Made by a program: the position numbers and the translations under genes. Below, in pieces: positions 60,895 to 64,000 of a stretch of 64,000 nucleotides of DNA; positions within the stretch are counted from its first letter, which is position 1; the number at the start of each line of letters is the position of its first letter. Below the pieces are notes generated by a model. It was given only the letters and a program-made list of their open reading frames with translations. It ran no database searches and was not told where the DNA came from. Source of the stretch: Piliocolobus tephrosceles (taxonomy: Eukaryota > Chordata > Mammalia > Primates > Cercopithecidae); NCBI RefSeq assembly GCF_002776525.5, contig NC_045444.1, positions 24,457,275 through 24,521,274 of the forward strand, written 5' to 3'.

Positions 60895-61050
60895 TGATAT
60901 TGACATATTACCTCCCCTATAAAATGAGGACAATAATAGTACTCATATGGTTGTGTTGAGGTTTAAGAGAGGTGATTAACATAAAGTCCTCAGTACAGTG
61001 TCTGACTTATGGTAAAGTCACAATAGATCTTAATTATTATTATTCTACCC
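60895..61050 (+). repeat. MIR 3' half
   Basis: CCCCTATAAAATGAGGACAA, CTCATATGGTTGTGTTGAGG, GAGGTGATTAACATAAAG and CAGTACAGTGTCTGACTTAT match MIR in sense. Confidence 0.82.
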
Positions 61051-63481
61051 TTTGATAGACAGATGTTAATTATTTTCCTTGTATTTTATGACTTATATTA
61101 CAATAAATGCAATCGAATCCAAAATATTTTATTATGTGAATGGTCTTCTCTATTAGATAATTGTAGAGATTATTGGTAAAGATGGCAATCATTGGCAAAG
61201 ATCATAGAAAAAAATCATCAAGATTTCTACAATTTTTATTTGGAGAATTACTGAAAATGTTATATCGTCACATCCTCTAAGGCTTAGCATATATTAATAG
61301 TACAATAATACAGATGTTCAAGAAGTATGAAATGAAAACATTTTATATTAACTGTCAATGGGAAATAAACCCCCAGGTTAGTGCCTATGAAATGTTATGC
61401 CTGGCTTGTGAACTAAAATTGGGTGTTATTAAAATAAGGGGCAAAATCGAATTTCCTCATGATAATTTTACCAGTTCTTGTTTAAATGTATCTTCAAAAT
61501 TCAGACCATCACCATGTTAGCATTTGACATAACACATTTGGTTGACTTTAATCTATAGCAATAATAATGACTGAAAATGTCACTACCATTATGCAACAAA
61601 TTGTTCGTTCTTGTGATATGCCCTTAAGCAGTCTGTCTGCTAAGTAGAACAGCAAATTACTGGACTTAGATAATACTCTTTCAGCAGTTTTGTATTTGTA
61701 TGTTTTTAATTGGCATAGCAATTACAGAGCCTTCTGCTCAAGCAGGCTCTGTTATATGGTAGGGAAATATAAAATATTTTTATTATTTATCTTTAAGTAT
61801 TAAGAAGCATTTGTCTTGTTGGGAGACAAGAGTTGAATTCAAACTTTGAAGCAAAACATTTTCAAAAATGTTCATGCAGGCTTTAGGTCTTTCCTTGATT
61901 TAAAAGGGTTTTGTCTTTTAGAATGCTAAGGTTGATATTATTTTTTAACATTATAAATAAGACTGAATTGTACAGTGAGGAAGGAGTAGTTGAGAATGTG
62001 GGAAGGCCACAATTAATTTAGCAGAATAATGATAGCCACATTTATGGGGTTATATAAAGGAGTTCAGTGTTAATTTCTGTTGCATGAGTGCAATCATATT
62101 CGCCAAAGGTTTATGTATACAGTTTTTGTTTCTCACAGTACATTTCTCAACAGGTTTTAAAAACAACAGGGATGTAAAGTCAGTATATTATAGCACTGAC
62201 AACTACCATTGTAACTGTATATTTTTTTATACATAGATTTCCTGACATGTTTACCTCTTTAAATAGTGGAAAATCTCATCTTGTAATTTTCATTGAATTT
62301 AGGCACAGAATTCTTGCCTTTCTCAAGTCTGCAGTGACCAGGTTCTTCTTGGCCAATGTTCTTTGCAGATCAGTTATCAAGGAGTCATTCTACCATCATC
62401 TTCATGAAAAGGCAATAAATATGAAACAGTTTCTAAAATGACAAACGGAGTCTTACATAATGATGATTAAGGCTCAAATTGATGGCACCCTTGATAGAAT
62501 GTTCAATATTTCCTGAAAAAAAATATTAGCCAGCGCTCTGAGTGAATGACAGAAGAAATATAGACACACTATTGAATGGGCCAAAATTGGTCTCAGTGGC
62601 ATAATATTTAGTACATACAGTCTAATCTGCATGAAAGCATTAACTCATCAATATTGTTAATTCAATCACACTTCAGGTCACAGGAAAGTCTCATCTTCCT
62701 CTTCAATGATGGGAGGCTCTGTCCTCTATGCCTAACTCTTTTGTTGCAAAGGATTGGTCAGTATCCAGGTTTCCTTTGCCATATCTGAGTTTAGTAAGAG
62801 TTTGAGCTTTTAGAATGGCTTGAACTTTCTTGGATGCTTCTTTTATCCCACTGAGTTTTGATTTCTTAATTCATACATTGAATATATGCTTATTTCACAG
62901 TACAGCTGTATTTATGAGATGTTACATGAGAAGGACCTGGCTGAATGGCACATAATCCTCTTTACCTAGGGTCACAATAACTCCCAAGACACCCAGTTAC
63001 AGCACCCCGTCCACATGCGCTGGCAACATCAACTGAAAGCTTGAATGCAGCCTCACTATTTCTAGGTTTTCATCACTTGGCTCAGCTTCCTTTTGTACTA
63101 TACATTTTCTCTACATGATTATTTTTTCCTCTCTTGAGTCTTTGCTAACATAGATTCTGTTTCCTAAGAGTGCCTTTGAGTCTTGCTCACTTACATAAAA
63201 ATTCGACCTGTTTTTAAAGATACGGTTAGATTTTAACCAGATCCATAGAAATTATTTAACAACTGGGATTCTGAAACATAGGCTTCTTCAATCAATGTTC
63301 AATAAACACATTTGTTAGATGAATAAATGACTGAATAAAAACTTAGAAGGAATTCTCAACTCTTCCAAATTTTGTGTTGTTTGTTCATACCTATCTTGTA
63401 ACAAATAGTGTTACTTTATTACTTATTTGTTACTTAAATGTTACTTTAGTTTTCTTAAAATGGTGCACAGGAGATTCCTAG
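61051..63481. other. Mostly unique; no supported gene
   Basis: A 24-base imperfect hairpin (ACAGAGCC...GGCTCTGT, 61724-61752) and a possible L2 tail (63275-63342, GTTCAATAAACACATTTG) are the only signals. Frames at 61314-61520 and 62247-62441 have no domain. Confidence 0.5.
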
Positions 63482-63522
63482 TGTATTAGTCAAGTTTCTC
63501 TAGAGGGACAGAACTAATAGGA

Positions 63523-63554
<32 letters not shown>

Positions 63555-63948
63555 CTGTGTGTGTGTGTGTGTGTTTATTAAGTATTAACTTACACGATCA
63601 CAAGGTCCTATAATAGGCTGTCTGCAAGCTGAGGAGCAAGGAGAGCCAGTCCAGGTTCCAAAACTGCAGGACTTTGGAGTCTGATGTTCCAGGGAAGGAA
63701 GCATCCAGCACAGGAGAAAGGTGTGGGCCTGGAGGCTAGGCTAGTCTCTCCCTTTTCACGTTTTTCCGCCTGCTTTATATTCACTGGCAGCTGATTAGAT
63801 TGTATCCACCAGATTAAGGTTGGGTCTTCCTTCTTCAGCCCACTGACTCAGATGTTAATTTCTTTTGGCAACACCCTCACAGACACACCAAGGATCAATA
63901 CTTTGTATCCTTCAATCCAGTCAATTTGACAGTCAGTATTAACCATCA
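63482..63948 (-). mobile_element. MLT2A-like solo LTR (HERV-L group)
   Basis: Begins TGTATTAGTCAAGTTTCTC and runs through GAGGGACAGAACTAATAGG, GCTGTCTGCAAGCTGAGG, GCTTTATATTCACTGGCAGC, CAACACCCTCACAGACACACC, ending CAGTATTAACCATCA: the reverse complement of an MLT2A-type LTR. No internal HERV-L sequence is adjacent within the window. Confidence 0.87.
63521..63577 (+). repeat. (TA)n(TG)n microsatellite inside the LTR
   Basis: About six TA units followed by two blocks of TG units separated by a TCTG interruption. It sits where MLT2 LTRs usually have a TA-rich segment. Confidence 0.95.
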
Positions 63949-64000
63949 TACCTGGATAGAAAATATGTCATGATCTTTGTATGCATATAGAGAAAATAAA

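Overview
This window is mammalian, and specifically primate, nuclear DNA; it is very probably human. It is AT-rich and almost entirely intergenic. The evidence is the repeat population: primate-type L1 (L1PA/L1PB-like) copies, Alu elements of several ages including one free left monomer, MaLR LTRs of the THE1/MST/MLT1 kind, an MLT2A-like HERV-L LTR, ancient MIR and L2 fragments, and pogo/Tigger-type DNA transposons. I found no convincing exon structure of a working host protein-coding gene, no tRNA or rRNA gene and no CRISPR array. Nearly every open frame of 60-250 codons is a decayed transposon frame or a chance frame. Family names below come from recognising consensus features by eye, so subfamily labels are provisional.

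Layout. 1-345: two sense L1 3' fragments, then an unexplained open frame (361-657). 2106-8064: a nearly full-length, dead, antisense L1 with its 5' UTR but without its 3' tail. About 8155-8640: an antisense remnant of a ZBED5/SCAND3-like, hAT-transposase-derived sequence. 8.6-18.6 kb: mostly unique sequence with one old Alu, L2 and MIR pieces, one MaLR LTR and a CT/CA microsatellite. 18607-20917: a complete antisense MaLR provirus (LTR-internal-LTR, 4/5-matching target duplication) with a GC-rich tandem repeat inside. 21366-21838: a further MLT1-type LTR. 22-25 kb: L2, MIR and old L1. 25391-26320: an old Alu split by an ERV1-type solo LTR with an exact 4-bp target duplication. 27.5-33.1 kb: MST LTRs, Alus (one inside an MST LTR, one inside an L1), and a MER2-like Tigger element carrying an Alu left monomer. 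34.4-36.3 kb: old antisense L1. 38.1-45.6 kb: MLT1 and MST LTRs, an old L1 interrupted by a 2.4-kb internally deleted L1PA with clear target duplications, then Alus and an L1 reverse-transcriptase fragment.

50.7-55.4 kb is a layered antisense L1M remnant, split by a younger L1 that is itself split by an Alu; it also holds a locally copied block inside a second, broken Alu. 56.2-59.95 kb is a Tigger element whose two halves are 3.3 kb apart, separated by an L1 tail, an ERV1 LTR end plus leader, two MST LTR pieces and another L1. The end carries an L2, a MIR and an MLT2A-like LTR.

The interest is in rearrangement and insertion history, not in a functional gene system. I did not find a credible undescribed biological system here. 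The best leads are the templated-looking duplication at 51.9/52.7 kb, the internally deleted L1 at 40.9 kb, the split Tigger stack, the hAT-derived fragment at 8.2 kb and the unexplained open frame at 361-657.
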